NCBI GenBank assembly: GCA_018816095.1
Contig: JAHIWP010000066.1
Location: 1 to 50,390 of the forward strand
Direction of reading: 5' to 3'
DNA from: Gammaproteobacteria bacterium
Lineage (GTDB): Bacteria; Pseudomonadota; Gammaproteobacteria; Pseudomonadales; Pseudomonadaceae
Length of the DNA: 50,390 nt
The notes beneath the pieces are model-generated. The model was not told the origin of the DNA. It made no database searches and worked only from the letters and a program-made list of their open reading frames with translations. Positions within the stretch are counted from its first letter, which is position 1. Every line of letters starts with the position of its first letter. This document shows positions 37,991-46,842 of this stretch, piece after piece. A program made the position numbers and the translations under genes.

Positions 37991-38827
37991 ATGGACACGC
38001 CGCACACCCTGCGTCAGCAGCTATACCGCATCATTTTCTTTACTGACACGCCAGCCGGGCAGCGCTTCGACCGCTACCTGCTGCTGGCCATTTTGGCCAG
38101 CCTGGTCGTGGTGATGCTCGACAGCATCGATACGATTCGCAGCCAGTATCAACCGCTGCTGACCGGGATTGAGTGGGCGTTTACCCTGCTGTTCGCCATC
38201 GAATACGCCGTGCGGTTGTACTGCTCACCGAAGCCACTGCGCTACGCCTTTAGTTTCTTCGGCCTGATTGATCTGCTGGCCATCCTGCCGGGCATCTTGG
38301 CGCTGTTTTATGGCGACGCGCAGTACCTGATGATCATCCGCGTGATCCGCATGTTGCGGGTGTTCCGCGTACTAAAACTCAGCCCCTACCTGCGCCAGGC
38401 CAACTTTCTACTGACCGCCCTGCGCGGCAGTAAGCAGAAGATCATCGTGTTCTTCGCCTGCATTGCCACCCTGGTCACGGTGTTCGGCACCCTGATGTAC
38501 GTGATCGAAGGCCCTGCCCATGGCTTTACCAGCATTCCCAAAGGCATCTACTGGGCTGTGGTCACCCTGACCACGGTGGGTTTCGGCGATATCGTGCCGA
38601 AAACTCCGCTGGGTCAGGCGCTCTCAACCCTGGTGATGATCACCGGCTACTCGATCATTGCCGTGCCCACCGGCATCTTCACCGCCGAACTGGCCAGCGC
38701 CATGCGCGACGGCGACCAACTGAGACACGACTGCCCCAGCTGCGCGAAAAACCTCCACGAACAGGGCGCCTCCTTCTGTAGCCGTTGCGGTAACCCCTTG
38801 TACACACGCACCACCGAGCAAAGCTGA
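37991..38827 (+). CDS. Voltage-gated potassium channel with C-terminal zinc ribbon
   Basis: This 278-aa six-helix channel has an S4 helix with Arg/Lys at every third place (VIRMLRVFRVLKL, about 119-131). A pore loop carries the selectivity filter TTVGFGD. The C-terminal tail has two CxxC pairs (CPSCAKNLHEQGASFCSRCG) that form a zinc ribbon. It belongs to the KvAP-like bacterial Kv family. It lies 60 bases after the urea transporter in the same direction and before a strong terminator, so the two may be cotranscribed. The zinc ribbon may mediate assembly; this is inferred. Confidence 0.93.
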   Translation: MDTPHTLRQQLYRIIFFTDTPAGQRFDRYLLLAILASLVVVMLDSIDTIRSQYQPLLTGIEWAFTLLFAIEYAVRLYCSPKPLRYAFSFFGLIDLLAILPGILALFYGDAQYLMIIRVIRMLRVFRVLKLSPYLRQANFLLTALRGSKQKIIVFFACIATLVTVFGTLMYVIEGPAHGFTSIPKGIYWAVVTLTTVGFGDIVPKTPLGQALSTLVMITGYSIIAVPTGIFTAELASAMRDGDQLRHDCPSCAKNLHEQGASFCSRCGNPLYTRTTEQS

Positions 38828-38835
38828 GCAACACT

Positions 38836-38879
38836 CAGGCAATAAAAAACCGCAGCGAACTGCGGTTTTTTATTGCCTG
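38836..38879. terminator. Bidirectional terminator between kch and argR
   Basis: The 18-bp perfect stem (GGCAATAAAAAACCGCAG and its complement) with a CGAA tetraloop includes T-tracts on both strands. It ends the K+ channel transcript and the argR transcript. Confidence 0.93.
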
Positions 38880-38889
38880 GCGGCGACCT

Positions 38890-39870
38890 TCAACCGCGCT
38901 CAGCGGCGCTTGAAGTCAGCTCGAACGGACTGTTGCTGCGCCGCTGGTTGCGGTCTTCACGCGGGGTGGCGCCGAAGAAATTACGGTAGGCGCTGGAGAA
39001 GTGCGGCCCGGAAGAAAACCCACAGGATAAGCCAATCTGGATGATCGACTTGCTGGTTTGCATCAGCAGCTGCCGCGCCTTGTTCAGGCGCAACTCCAGG
39101 TAATACTGGCTTGGCACGCGGTTGAGGTATTGCTTGAAAATGCGCTCCAGCTGACGCCGCGACACACAGACGTGTTGAGCGATTTCGTCGGTGGTCAGCG
39201 GCTCTTCGATATTGGCTTCCATCAACAGCACGGCTTGAGTCAGCTTGGGGTGGCTGGAGCCCAGACGGTTTTGCAGGGGGATGCGCTGACGTTCGCCGCC
39301 TTCGCGGATACGCTCAACCACTAACTCTTCCGACACCGCGCCCGCCAGCTCAGCGCCATGGTCGCGGGCCAACAAGGCCAGCAGTAAGTCGAGGACCGCC
39401 AAGCCACCACAGGCACTCAAGCGATCACGGTCCCAGTCAAACAAGTGGCTGGTGGCAATTACCTTGGGGAAGCGCTCACTGAAATCATCCTGCCAACGCC
39501 AGTGCACCGACGCGCGGTAACCATCAAGCAGCCCCAGTTGCGCCAGGGGATAGACGCCAGCGGCGATCGCCCCGACCACACAGCCGCCGCGTACCACGTG
39601 TTTGAGCGCTGCGGATAACGCCACCGGTATCGGCCCAGGCGGCTCATCCGCCAGCAGGAAAAGCTTCTGGCAACCTTCAAGCTTGCCCACCCAAGACTCA
39701 CCCGGCAGTTGCCAGGCCCCTGCAAGGGGCGCTTCAGCCTGCAGAAACACCAGCTCGTAGACCACCTCGGGGTGGACGCGCTGAGCGACACGCAGCGCTT
39801 CTTCGGCCAAGGCCAGGGTCAACGGCTTGGTGGAGGGCCAAAGCAGAAAGCCAATTCGGTGGGAGTTCAT
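38890..39870 (-). CDS. argR: Arginine-responsive AraC-family regulator ArgR
   Basis: The 326-aa protein has an N-terminal GATase1-like domain (about 1-190) and a C-terminal AraC/XylS DNA-binding domain (about 215-315). The latter has TTDEIAQHVCVSRRQLERIF and SIIQIGLSCGFSSGPHFSSAYRNFFG with two helix-turn-helix units. It closely resembles P. aeruginosa ArgR, which activates arginine catabolism (aru, aot) and represses biosynthesis genes. The family start MNSHRIGFLLWP at 39870 is preferred to one nine codons earlier; neither has a clear ribosome binding site. It is the last gene of the aot operon and is probably autoregulated. Confidence 0.95.
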   Translation of the reverse strand: MNSHRIGFLLWPSTKPLTLALAEEALRVAQRVHPEVVYELVFLQAEAPLAGAWQLPGESWVGKLEGCQKLFLLADEPPGPIPVALSAALKHVVRGGCVVGAIAAGVYPLAQLGLLDGYRASVHWRWQDDFSERFPKVIATSHLFDWDRDRLSACGGLAVLDLLLALLARDHGAELAGAVSEELVVERIREGGERQRIPLQNRLGSSHPKLTQAVLLMEANIEEPLTTDEIAQHVCVSRRQLERIFKQYLNRVPSQYYLELRLNKARQLLMQTSKSIIQIGLSCGFSSGPHFSSAYRNFFGATPREDRNQRRSNSPFELTSSAAERG

Positions 39871-39937
39871 GAGGGGCAGTTTAGGCTCAGTTGGCAATTA
39901 TGGGCATAGCAGAAATGGCTACAGCAGTTGCCACTGG

Positions 39938-40702
39938 TTATTTGAGACTGCCCGAGAGGAACTGCTGCAAACGCTCGGATTGTGGATTGGCCAACACCTC
40001 ACGCGGGCAACCGCGCTCTTCCACCACGCCTTTGTGAAGGAACACCAACTGGTTGGACACTTCGCGGGCAAAGCCCATTTCGTGAGTCACCACCACCATG
40101 GTACGGCCTTCCTGGGCTAAGTCCTGCATTACCTTGAGAACTTCGCCAACCAATTCCGGGTCAAGGGCCGACGTCGGCTCGTCGAACAGCATCACCTCAG
40201 GCTCCATCGCCAAGGCGCGGGCAATCGCCACACGCTGCTGCTCACCACCACTCATGTGCGCGGGATAGGCGTCTTTGCGATGCGCCACACCGACCTTGTT
40301 CAGGTAGTGCTCGGCTTTTTCGAGGGCGTCCTTCTTGCTCATGCCGAGCACGTGCACCGGGGCTTCCATCACGTTTTCCAAGGCGCTCATGTGCGACCAC
40401 AGGTTGAAGTGCTGGAACACCATCGACAGCCGTGAGCGCATGCGCTGCAGTTGCTTGGGGTCACCGGCCTTGAGGCCACCGTCCTTGTTGGCGACTAACT
40501 TCAGCTCTTCGTTGTTGAGAAGAATCTTGCCGCTGTGTGGCTGTTCCAGCAGGTTGATGCAACGCAGGAAGGTACTCTTGCCCGAGCCACTGGAGCCAAT
40601 GATGCTGATCACATCGCCGGCCTTGGCGGCCAGCGACACGCCCTTCAATACTTCATGGCTGCCGTAGCGCTTGTGCAGATCCTGAACTTCAAGTTTGTAC
40701 AT
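39938..40702 (-). CDS. aotP: Arginine/ornithine ABC transporter ATP-binding protein
   Basis: The 254-aa ATPase has Walker [10 protein letters not shown] (36-44), the signature [17 protein letters not shown], Walker [15 protein letters not shown] and the H-loop histidine in [13 protein letters not shown]. It energises the AotQM permease. [20 protein letters not shown] at 40702 is the family start; a GTG three codons earlier is possible. It lies 18 bases after aotO. Confidence 0.97.
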   Translation of the reverse strand: MYKLEVQDLHKRYGSHEVLKGVSLAAKAGDVISIIGSSGSGKSTFLRCINLLEQPHSGKILLNNEELKLVANKDGGLKAGDPKQLQRMRSRLSMVFQHFNLWSHMSALENVMEAPVHVLGMSKKDALEKAEHYLNKVGVAHRKDAYPAHMSGGEQQRVAIARALAMEPEVMLFDEPTSALDPELVGEVLKVMQDLAQEGRTMVVVTHEMGFAREVSNQLVFLHKGVVEERGCPREVLANPQSERLQQFLSGSLK

Positions 40703-40720
40703 GGTTTCCACTCTCTTGAA

Positions 40721-41833
40721 TCAGTCGCTGAGCAAGCGACCCTGGCGAATAGGGGTACGACCGGCCACCTTGGCCAACCACAAACCGGGCTGGGCAAAAC
40801 GCAACCGCTCACGCGCATAGAGCACACCCTCGGTGACCGCACAGACGGTGGTGTGGCGATCATCCAGAGGGTCGATTACTTCAAACAATGGATCGCCGGT
40901 TTTAACGGTTGCCCCCACGGGTTGCAGAAAACTCACCACTCCAGCGTGCGGCGCATAGGCATATTGCGCACCGTTAAACGGTGTGGCGGCGCAGCTTTCA
41001 GCGGGCGCATGCGGCCAATCACCGGCAATCAGCCCTTGTTCAGCGAGAAACGCCAAAATGCTTTCGGCACTGGCTTGGGCATCAGGTTTGCCAGTATCGG
41101 CCATGCCGCCCAACTCGACGGTCACCGCCAGGCAGGCCAATGGCACAGCGGCCTGAGGAAACTGCCGCGCCAGCTGCACCCAGGGCAAGGCGCAGGCCTC
41201 ATCGAAGGAGCTGCCACCGGAATCCTCAACGGTCAGTGCCGCACCGGCCTGCAACCGTGCGGCCAGCGAACGTAATTGCGGCCACTGCTGCGGCAGCAGG
41301 TACAGATGCACCGCCGCATCAAAATCACAGTGCAGATCGAGTACTACATCGGCATCGCAGGCATGCTTGAGCAGCAGGCGCTGCATGCCTTGCAGCTCTG
41401 AGCTGGCTGGCGGCAAGGCCTCCAGCGCGGCCTGCATGGCGGCGCGAATCAGCCTCACATTGCTCGGGCCATCACTGCCCAGACAGTCTTCCAGCGCTGG
41501 CGCGATGGCAGCAGCCAGATCAAAGAAATCGCGGTTGAAGTTCTTGCCGCTGCCCAGCTCGAAACGGCCCTGATGGGTTGCCTGAAACATCTGCCCCAAA
41601 CCAATCGGGTTGGCCACGGGCACCAGCTCGATCACCCCGGCCAAACGACCCTGGGCTTCCAACTCACGCAAGCGGCGCTTGAGCTCAACCGCCACACGCA
41701 TTCCTGGCAGCTCATCGGCATGCAAGGAGGCTTGGATATAGGCCTTGCATGGGCCATGGCCGAAACGAAACACGCTCAAGCGGCGTTCGGTTCCGGGGAA
41801 ACCCCAGGGCAGTGGATGATCAATACGCTGCAT
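40721..41833 (-). CDS. aotO: AotO, M14-type succinylglutamate desuccinylase/aspartoacylase-like protein
   Basis: This 370-aa protein has a zinc carboxypeptidase-like fold. His38 and Glu41 in QASLHADELPG are metal ligands, and the third ligand is in DVVLDLHCDFDA. VELGGM carries the catalytic-type glutamate near 240. It is coded inside the aotJQMOP operon between permease and ATPase genes, as in P. aeruginosa. From memory it is dispensable there for arginine/ornithine uptake. It may deacylate N-acylated arginine-type substrates after import; that is an inference. GAGGAAC precedes the ATG. Confidence 0.92.
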   Translation of the reverse strand: MQRIDHPLPWGFPGTERRLSVFRFGHGPCKAYIQASLHADELPGMRVAVELKRRLRELEAQGRLAGVIELVPVANPIGLGQMFQATHQGRFELGSGKNFNRDFFDLAAAIAPALEDCLGSDGPSNVRLIRAAMQAALEALPPASSELQGMQRLLLKHACDADVVLDLHCDFDAAVHLYLLPQQWPQLRSLAARLQAGAALTVEDSGGSSFDEACALPWVQLARQFPQAAVPLACLAVTVELGGMADTGKPDAQASAESILAFLAEQGLIAGDWPHAPAESCAATPFNGAQYAYAPHAGVVSFLQPVGATVKTGDPLFEVIDPLDDRHTTVCAVTEGVLYARERLRFAQPGLWLAKVAGRTPIRQGRLLSD

Positions 41834-41843
41834 GGCTTGTTCC

Positions 41844-42542
41844 TCAGGCTTTGCGCGGCGCCAGGTAGGCCAACCAGCGGCGCTCGGCCAACTTGAACAG
41901 ACGGACGAGGATAAAGGTCAGGCACAGGTAGAACAGACCGGCGGTGATAAACGCCTCAAACGGCAGGTAATACTGCGAGCTAACGGTGCGTGCCGCGCCA
42001 GTGATGTCGATCAGGGTGACGATCGAGGCTAGCGAGGTGGTGTGCAGCATCATGATTACTTCGTTGCTGTACTGCGGCAGCGCACGACGCAACGCCGAAG
42101 GCAGGAGGATCCGCCGGTACAGCTTGAAACGCGACATGCCCATGGCTTTCGCCGCTTCAATCTCACCATGCGGCGTGGCCTTGAGGCTGCCCGCGAGAAT
42201 CTCTGCGCTGTAAGCGCTGGTGTTGATGGCGAACGCCAGGCAGGCACAGAAGGTCGCGCTGGAGAAATATGGCCAGAGGAAACTCTCACGTATCGCTTCG
42301 AACTGGGCCAAGCCGTAATAGATGAGAAACAGCTGCACCAGCATCGGGGTGCCGCGAATCACATAGGTGTAGAGCCAGGCCGGGAAATTAACCCATGGCG
42401 ATTTTGAAACACGCATCAGCCCCAGGGGAGTGGCCACAGCCAGACCACATGCCAGGGAAATCAGCAGAATTTTCAGGGTGACCAGTACACCGCCCAAGTA
42501 CAGCGGCAGGTTTTCCAGGATTACGTTGTAGTCAAAAATCAT
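41844..42542 (-). CDS. aotM: Arginine/ornithine ABC transporter permease AotM
   Basis: The 232-aa permease has five predicted helices, in the HisM/GlnP family of polar amino acid permeases. The conserved coupling loop EIEAAKAMGMSRFKLYRRIL (EAA motif) contacts the ATPase. It pairs with AotQ to form the channel. GGGGGAGC precedes the start, 16 bases after aotQ. Confidence 0.96.
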   Translation of the reverse strand: MIFDYNVILENLPLYLGGVLVTLKILLISLACGLAVATPLGLMRVSKSPWVNFPAWLYTYVIRGTPMLVQLFLIYYGLAQFEAIRESFLWPYFSSATFCACLAFAINTSAYSAEILAGSLKATPHGEIEAAKAMGMSRFKLYRRILLPSALRRALPQYSNEVIMMLHTTSLASIVTLIDITGAARTVSSQYYLPFEAFITAGLFYLCLTFILVRLFKLAERRWLAYLAPRKA

Positions 42543-42558
42543 CGCTGCGCTCCCCCGC

Positions 42559-43248
42559 TTACAGATCAGCGGCTTTGATGCCGACCGAGTAACGTTTTTC
42601 CAGGTAACGCAAAGCCAGCAGCGACACGCTGGTCAGCACCAGATACAGGGCGGCAACCGCCAGGTAAAAGGTGAAGGGCTCGCGGGTGGCATCGGCGGCA
42701 CTTTTCGCCTTGAACATCATGTCTTGCAGGCCAACCACGGAGATCAGCGCAGTAGCCTTGGTCAACACCAGCCAGTTGTTGGTGAACCCGGGGATGGCGA
42801 AGCGAATCATCTGCGGCACCAGAATGCGGAAGAACACCTGCATGCCACTCATGCCGTACGCGGCACCGGCTTCGGCCTGACCTTTGGGAATGGCCATAAA
42901 GGCCCCACGGAAAGTCTCCGACAGGTAAGCACCAAAGATAAAGCCCATGGTGAACACGCCGGCAATAAACGGGTTGATGTCGATGTAATCGTCGTGACCA
43001 AGCATCGGCGCCAGACGGTTCACCATGTCCTGACCGCCATAAAAGATCAGCAGGATCAGCACCAAATCAGGAATACCGCGAATCACCGTAGCGTAGGTTT
43101 CCCCCAGTAGCGCCAGCCACTTGATGGGCGACAGGCGAAACGCCGCACCCAGCAAGCCCAACACGATGGCCACCGCCATCGACGTCAGCGCCAGAATCAG
43201 GGTGAGCCAGGCACCCTCTAAAATGGTCGAGCCGTAGCCGTTGAGCAT
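42559..43248 (-). CDS. aotQ: Arginine/ornithine ABC transporter permease AotQ
   Basis: This 229-aa inner-membrane permease has the EAA loop GQAEAGAAYGMSGMQVFFRI and RGIPDLVLILLIFYGG, typical of HisQ-type permeases. It begins MLNGYGSTILEGAWLTLILA. GAGGTATTC precedes the ATG. A strong hairpin separates it from aotJ, so the permease is probably made at a lower level than the binding protein. Confidence 0.96.
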   Translation of the reverse strand: MLNGYGSTILEGAWLTLILALTSMAVAIVLGLLGAAFRLSPIKWLALLGETYATVIRGIPDLVLILLIFYGGQDMVNRLAPMLGHDDYIDINPFIAGVFTMGFIFGAYLSETFRGAFMAIPKGQAEAGAAYGMSGMQVFFRILVPQMIRFAIPGFTNNWLVLTKATALISVVGLQDMMFKAKSAADATREPFTFYLAVAALYLVLTSVSLLALRYLEKRYSVGIKAADL

Positions 43249-43296
43249 GCTCTGAATACCTCATGCAAACGCCGGGCGGCGCCTGGGAGTACAACG

Positions 43297-43341
43297 AAAA
43301 AGTGGCGTAAACCTCAAATAAAGGCGGGTTTACGCCACTTT
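43297..43341 (-). terminator. Intra-operon attenuator hairpin between aotJ and aotQ
   Basis: On the minus strand the perfect stem AAAGTGGCGTAAACC/GGTTTACGCCACTTT is followed by TTTCG, giving five T bases in a row with the stem end. It lies 27 bases after the aotJ stop, with no promoter visible behind it. Partial termination or 3'-end protection would raise binding-protein mRNA over permease mRNA. Confidence 0.82.
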
Positions 43342-43367
43342 CAGTGAAGACGACCGAGCGAACTCAA

Positions 43368-44147
43368 TCAGTCGCCGTAGACGTTGAAGTCAAAGTACTT
43401 GTCCTGCATTTCCTTGTACTTGCCGTTGGCACGGATGGCCAGAATGGCAGCGCTGATCTTGTCAGCCAGTGCTTTGTCGCCCTTGCGCACGGCAATGCCC
43501 TGACCTTCGCCGAAGTATTTGACGTCGGTGAAATCCGGGCCAACAAACGCAAAGCCTTTACCGGCGTCAGTTTTCAGGAAGCCGTCGTCGATATTCACCG
43601 AGTCAGCCAGGGTGGCATCCAGGCGGCCAGAGTTCAGATCGAGGAAGATTTCGTTCTGCGAGCTGTAACGCACGATCTCGGCACCTGCCGCCGCAAATAC
43701 ATCCGTGGCAAAACGGTCGTAAACAGAGGAGCGCTGCACGCCAATCTTCTTGCCTTTGAGATCTACCGCAGGGTCTTTCATCTCGGTACCGGCTTTCATC
43801 GCCAGCTTGGCCGGAGTGGCGTAGTACTTACCGGTGAAATCTACGGACTTCTTGCGATCGTCAGTAATCGACATGGACGACAGCACGGCATCAAACTTGC
43901 GCACTTTCAGTGCCGGGATCAGGCCGTCGAACTCCTGCTCGATCCACTTGCATTCAACTTTCATCTCTTCGCACAGGGCGACGCCGATGTCGTAGTCAAA
44001 ACCGCTAATGGCACCTTCTGGAGTTTTGAAAGCAAACGGCGGGTAAGCCGCTTCGATACCAATACGCAGAGGCTTAGCCTCTTCAGCCATGGCCAGCGGC
44101 GACAGCATGGACAGCGCCAGTGCGCCGAGAAGTGCAATCTTCTTCAT
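43368..44147 (-). CDS. aotJ: Arginine/ornithine-binding periplasmic protein
   Basis: The 259-aa protein has a signal peptide of 21 residues (MKKIALLGALALSMLSPLAMA). The mature part is a family-3 solute-binding protein (PLRIGIEAAYPPFAFKTPEG, then GFDYDIGVALCEEMKVECKW). It binds L-arginine and L-ornithine and delivers them to AotQM. AAGGAG precedes the ATG at 44147. It is the first gene of aotJQMOP-argR. Candidate ArgR-dependent promoter elements lie 160-225 bases upstream. Confidence 0.96.
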   Translation of the reverse strand: MKKIALLGALALSMLSPLAMAEEAKPLRIGIEAAYPPFAFKTPEGAISGFDYDIGVALCEEMKVECKWIEQEFDGLIPALKVRKFDAVLSSMSITDDRKKSVDFTGKYYATPAKLAMKAGTEMKDPAVDLKGKKIGVQRSSVYDRFATDVFAAAGAEIVRYSSQNEIFLDLNSGRLDATLADSVNIDDGFLKTDAGKGFAFVGPDFTDVKYFGEGQGIAVRKGDKALADKISAAILAIRANGKYKEMQDKYFDFNVYGD

Positions 44148-44308
44148 CTTATGACTCCTTCGAATGGGTATGGCTTTAAGGGGTATCAAACAGCAGGCCG
44201 GACATTGACCGTGCCTGTTGTGGCGCATTCAGGCTGCATAAATTGTAGTGAGTCGGCGTCAAGCTGCGCAGTGCACAGTGCTCAGACGGCCTCAGCCGAG
44301 TGAGCGGC

Positions 44309-44371
44309 ATTCTAGCGACAGCTCGAAAGTCGATATTTCTTCAATGCGACAAGTAATTACAAAAGACCCGA
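44309..44371 (-). promoter_or_regulatory. Candidate ArgR-activated promoter of the aot operon
   Basis: On the minus strand TGTCGC (44346-44351), eight bases, then AA (44336-44337) and five bases match the ArgR half-site TGTCGCN8AAN5. The 21 bases before it form a weaker direct copy (TTCGGG, eight bases, AA). A -10-like TAGAAT lies at 44309-44314, preceded by a second TGTCGC (44315-44320), with no good -35 box. This places the ArgR site over the -35 region, as for activated promoters. Confidence 0.45.
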
Positions 44372-44372
44372 A

Positions 44373-44650
44373 CAAGCACCGCGGGGATATTGACAGCCCC
44401 GAAAAAACATGGGGACAGAAAGATAGCAAACCTGTTTGTAAAGCAATTAGCGCGCCGCATTTTATTCAGGCCCTTATTTTGGCGACCTGGCCACACATTT
44501 TATCTTCTCTAGCGCAGTAGCGGCGCGCCATTTTGGCGCAAAACGTTCCCGCACACCTCATAAAAGTGCGCGGTGTTACGCCAGGGTGACAGTCGGCTAC
44601 CCAGATGAAAATCGATCACTGCGACTTTGCACTGATTTTCGACCAGAAAG
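44373..44650. other. Rest of the aotJ-acs gap
   Basis: The gap between aotJ and acs spans 565 bases. Apart from the candidate promoter (44309-44371) and the acs terminator (44653-44690), I see no gene, repeat or RNA motif that I can support. Short open frames here have no ribosome binding site or protein-like composition. Confidence 0.4.
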
Positions 44651-44652
44651 CA

Positions 44653-44690
44653 CAACGCCCTGCCCGGCTTGTGGCCGAAACAGGGCGTTG
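44653..44690 (-). terminator. Terminator behind acs
   Basis: The 10-bp arms CAACGCCCTG/CAGGGCGTTG enclose a loop with an inner GGC/GCC pair. On the minus strand the hairpin is followed by TGCTTTCT, a weak T-tract. It is 23 bases after the acs stop. Confidence 0.7.
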
Positions 44691-44712
44691 CTTGCAGGTG
44701 CTTTAACGGCTG

Positions 44713-46668
44713 TTAGGCAGCCTGCATCTGGCGGTGGGTGTCAATGAGGTGCTGCACCACGCCAGGATCGGCCAGCGTGGAGATATCGCCGAGTCCATCG
44801 TATTCGGCGGTAGCGATCTTGCGCAGGATACGGCGCATGATCTTACCCGAACGCGTTTTCGGCAGGCCTGGGGCCCACTGAATAACGTCCGGTGTAGCAA
44901 TTGGGCCAATTTCCTTACGCACCCAATTCTTAAGTTCTTGTCGCAGCTGCTCGGACGGCTCCTGCCCCTGGTTCAAGGTCACGTAAACGTAGATGCCCTG
45001 GCCCTTGATGTCGTGCGGCACACCGACCACTGCGGCTTCGGCGACTTTCGGGTGAGCGACCATGGCGCTCTCCACTTCGGCGGTGCCCATGCGGTGACCG
45101 GAAACGTTGAGCACGTCATCCACCCGGCCGGTGATCCACCAGTAGCCGTCTTCGTCACGGCGAGCACCGTCACCGGTGAAGTACATGCCTTTGAAGGTCT
45201 TGAAGTAGGTATCGACGAAGCGGTCGTGGTCGCCATACAAGGTGCGCGACTGACCCGGCCAAGAATCGAGGATAACCAAGTTACCTTCGGCCGGCCCCTC
45301 GATGATGTTGCCCAAGTTATCGACCAAGGCTGGCACCACACCGAAGAACGGACGAGTCGCCGAGCCGGGTTTGAGCGCTGTGGCACCCGGCAACGGGGTG
45401 ATCATGAAACCACCCGTTTCGGTCTGCCACCAGGTGTCGACAATCGGGCAGCGCGACTGGCCGATCTTCTCGTAGTACCAGTGCCACGCTTCAGGATTGA
45501 TCGGCTCGCCCACCGAGCCAAGCAGACGCAGGCTGGAACCATCAGCGCCCTCAACAGCAGCATCGCCTTGGGCCATCATGGCGCGAATTGCAGTCGGCGC
45601 GGTGTAGAGGATGTTGACCTTGTGCTTGTCGATGATCTTCGACACACGGGTCACATCGGGATAATTCGGAATGCCTTCAAACATCAGCGTGGTCGCGCCG
45701 TTAGCCAGCGGGCCGTAGACGATATAGCTGTGGCCCGTGACCCAGCCAACGTCGGCGGTGCACCAGTAAACGTCGCCCGGCTTGTAGTCGAATACCCGCT
45801 CATGGGTCAGTGCGGCATAAAGCAAGTAGCCGCCGGTGGTGTGCAGTACGCCTTTAGGCTTACCAGTGGAGCCGGAGGTATAGAGGATAAACAGCGCTTC
45901 TTCGGCACCCATTTCTTTGGGCGCGCAAACGCTACCAGCCACTTTCAACAGGTCGTCGTACCAGATATCGCGATGCTGGTTCCACTTGATCTCGGAGCCG
46001 GTGCGCTTGACCACGATGACCTTCTGAATGCTGCGCGTCTCAGGGTTGGTCAGGGCATCGTCAACGTTGGCCTTGAGTGCAACCTTCTTACCGCCACGCA
46101 GGCCTTCGTCAGCGGTGATCACCACCTTGGACTGGCAATCGATAATGCGCCCCGCCAGCGCTTCCGGAGAGAAGCCGCCGAACACCACCGAGTGAATGGC
46201 ACCGATGCGGGTACAGGCCAGCATGGCGACCACGGCTTCGGGGATCATCGGCATATAGATGGTCACCACGTCGCCGCGATGCACATCCTGGCCGCGCAGG
46301 GCGTTGGCCAGTTTGCAGACTTCTTCGTGCAACTCGCGGTAGGTGATGTTGCGGCTTTCAGACGGATCATCGCCTTCCCAGATAATCGCCACCTGATCAC
46401 CGCGCTCGGCCAAATGACGGTCCAGGCAGTTGTAGGAAACGTTCAAGGTGCCATCGGCAAACCACTTGATGTCGACACGGTGATCGTCGAAAGAGGTTTG
46501 CTTGACTTGAGTAAACGGCTTGATCCAGTCCAGGCGCTGAGCCTGCTCACGCCAGAAACCATCGGGGTTGATCACCGACTGCTGGTACATGGCTTTATAA
46601 GTCGCCTCGTCAGTCAGCGACTGGGCCGCCGCCTCAGGGGACACGGGATACAAGGACGCAGCACTCAT
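44713..46668 (-). CDS. acs: Acetyl-CoA synthetase (AMP-forming)
   Basis: The 651-aa enzyme activates acetate through acetyl-AMP. The N-terminal domain has the P-loop-like [20 protein letters not shown] and the acetate-pocket segment [19 protein letters not shown]. The C-terminal lid has the [15 protein letters not shown] motif, whose lysine is acetylated by Pat-type enzymes in other bacteria. [20 protein letters not shown] at 46668 is the family start. The 26-codon upstream extension is not conserved-looking. It has an A-rich Crc/Hfq motif in the leader. It lies next to aotJ, as in P. aeruginosa. Confidence 0.97.
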   Translation of the reverse strand: MSAASLYPVSPEAAAQSLTDEATYKAMYQQSVINPDGFWREQAQRLDWIKPFTQVKQTSFDDHRVDIKWFADGTLNVSYNCLDRHLAERGDQVAIIWEGDDPSESRNITYRELHEEVCKLANALRGQDVHRGDVVTIYMPMIPEAVVAMLACTRIGAIHSVVFGGFSPEALAGRIIDCQSKVVITADEGLRGGKKVALKANVDDALTNPETRSIQKVIVVKRTGSEIKWNQHRDIWYDDLLKVAGSVCAPKEMGAEEALFILYTSGSTGKPKGVLHTTGGYLLYAALTHERVFDYKPGDVYWCTADVGWVTGHSYIVYGPLANGATTLMFEGIPNYPDVTRVSKIIDKHKVNILYTAPTAIRAMMAQGDAAVEGADGSSLRLLGSVGEPINPEAWHWYYEKIGQSRCPIVDTWWQTETGGFMITPLPGATALKPGSATRPFFGVVPALVDNLGNIIEGPAEGNLVILDSWPGQSRTLYGDHDRFVDTYFKTFKGMYFTGDGARRDEDGYWWITGRVDDVLNVSGHRMGTAEVESAMVAHPKVAEAAVVGVPHDIKGQGIYVYVTLNQGQEPSEQLRQELKNWVRKEIGPIATPDVIQWAPGLPKTRSGKIMRRILRKIATAEYDGLGDISTLADPGVVQHLIDTHRQMQAA

Positions 46669-46689
46669 TAGAAACACCTCGGTGGGTAG

Positions 46690-46697
46690 TTGTTGTT
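46690..46697 (-). promoter_or_regulatory. CA motif (Crc/Hfq target) in the acs leader
   Basis: On the minus strand AACAACAA matches the catabolite-activity motif AANAANAA. It lies 22-29 bases before the acs ATG, where Hfq-Crc binding would block ribosome access. Catabolite repression of acetyl-CoA synthetase by Crc is known in pseudomonads. Confidence 0.5.
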
Positions 46698-46802
46698 CTA
46701 TGCCCCATTTTGTAGCCAGCACGCCACTGCAGGGCCATTCGACCATGGTCTTAACGCTCTAAGACGATAGTCTCACGGGCTGGCCGGAGCTTTTTTGCGG
46801 GC

Positions 46803-46828
46803 AAAAAAAAGCGACCTAAACAGGTCGC
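46803..46828 (-). terminator. Terminator behind the DUF4824-type gene or a small RNA
   Basis: On the minus strand GCGACCT-GTTT-AGGTCGC is followed by eight T bases, a textbook intrinsic terminator. It lies 97 bases past the stop of the upstream coding gene, with a large stem-loop in between. Confidence 0.9.
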
Positions 46829-46842
46829 CACCCAAATCATTC

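Noticed and set aside
44734-46671. 645-codon open frame on the plus strand opposite acs
   Set aside because: It is the antisense shadow of a well-recognised GC-rich gene; composition is not protein-like and no ribosome binding site precedes it.
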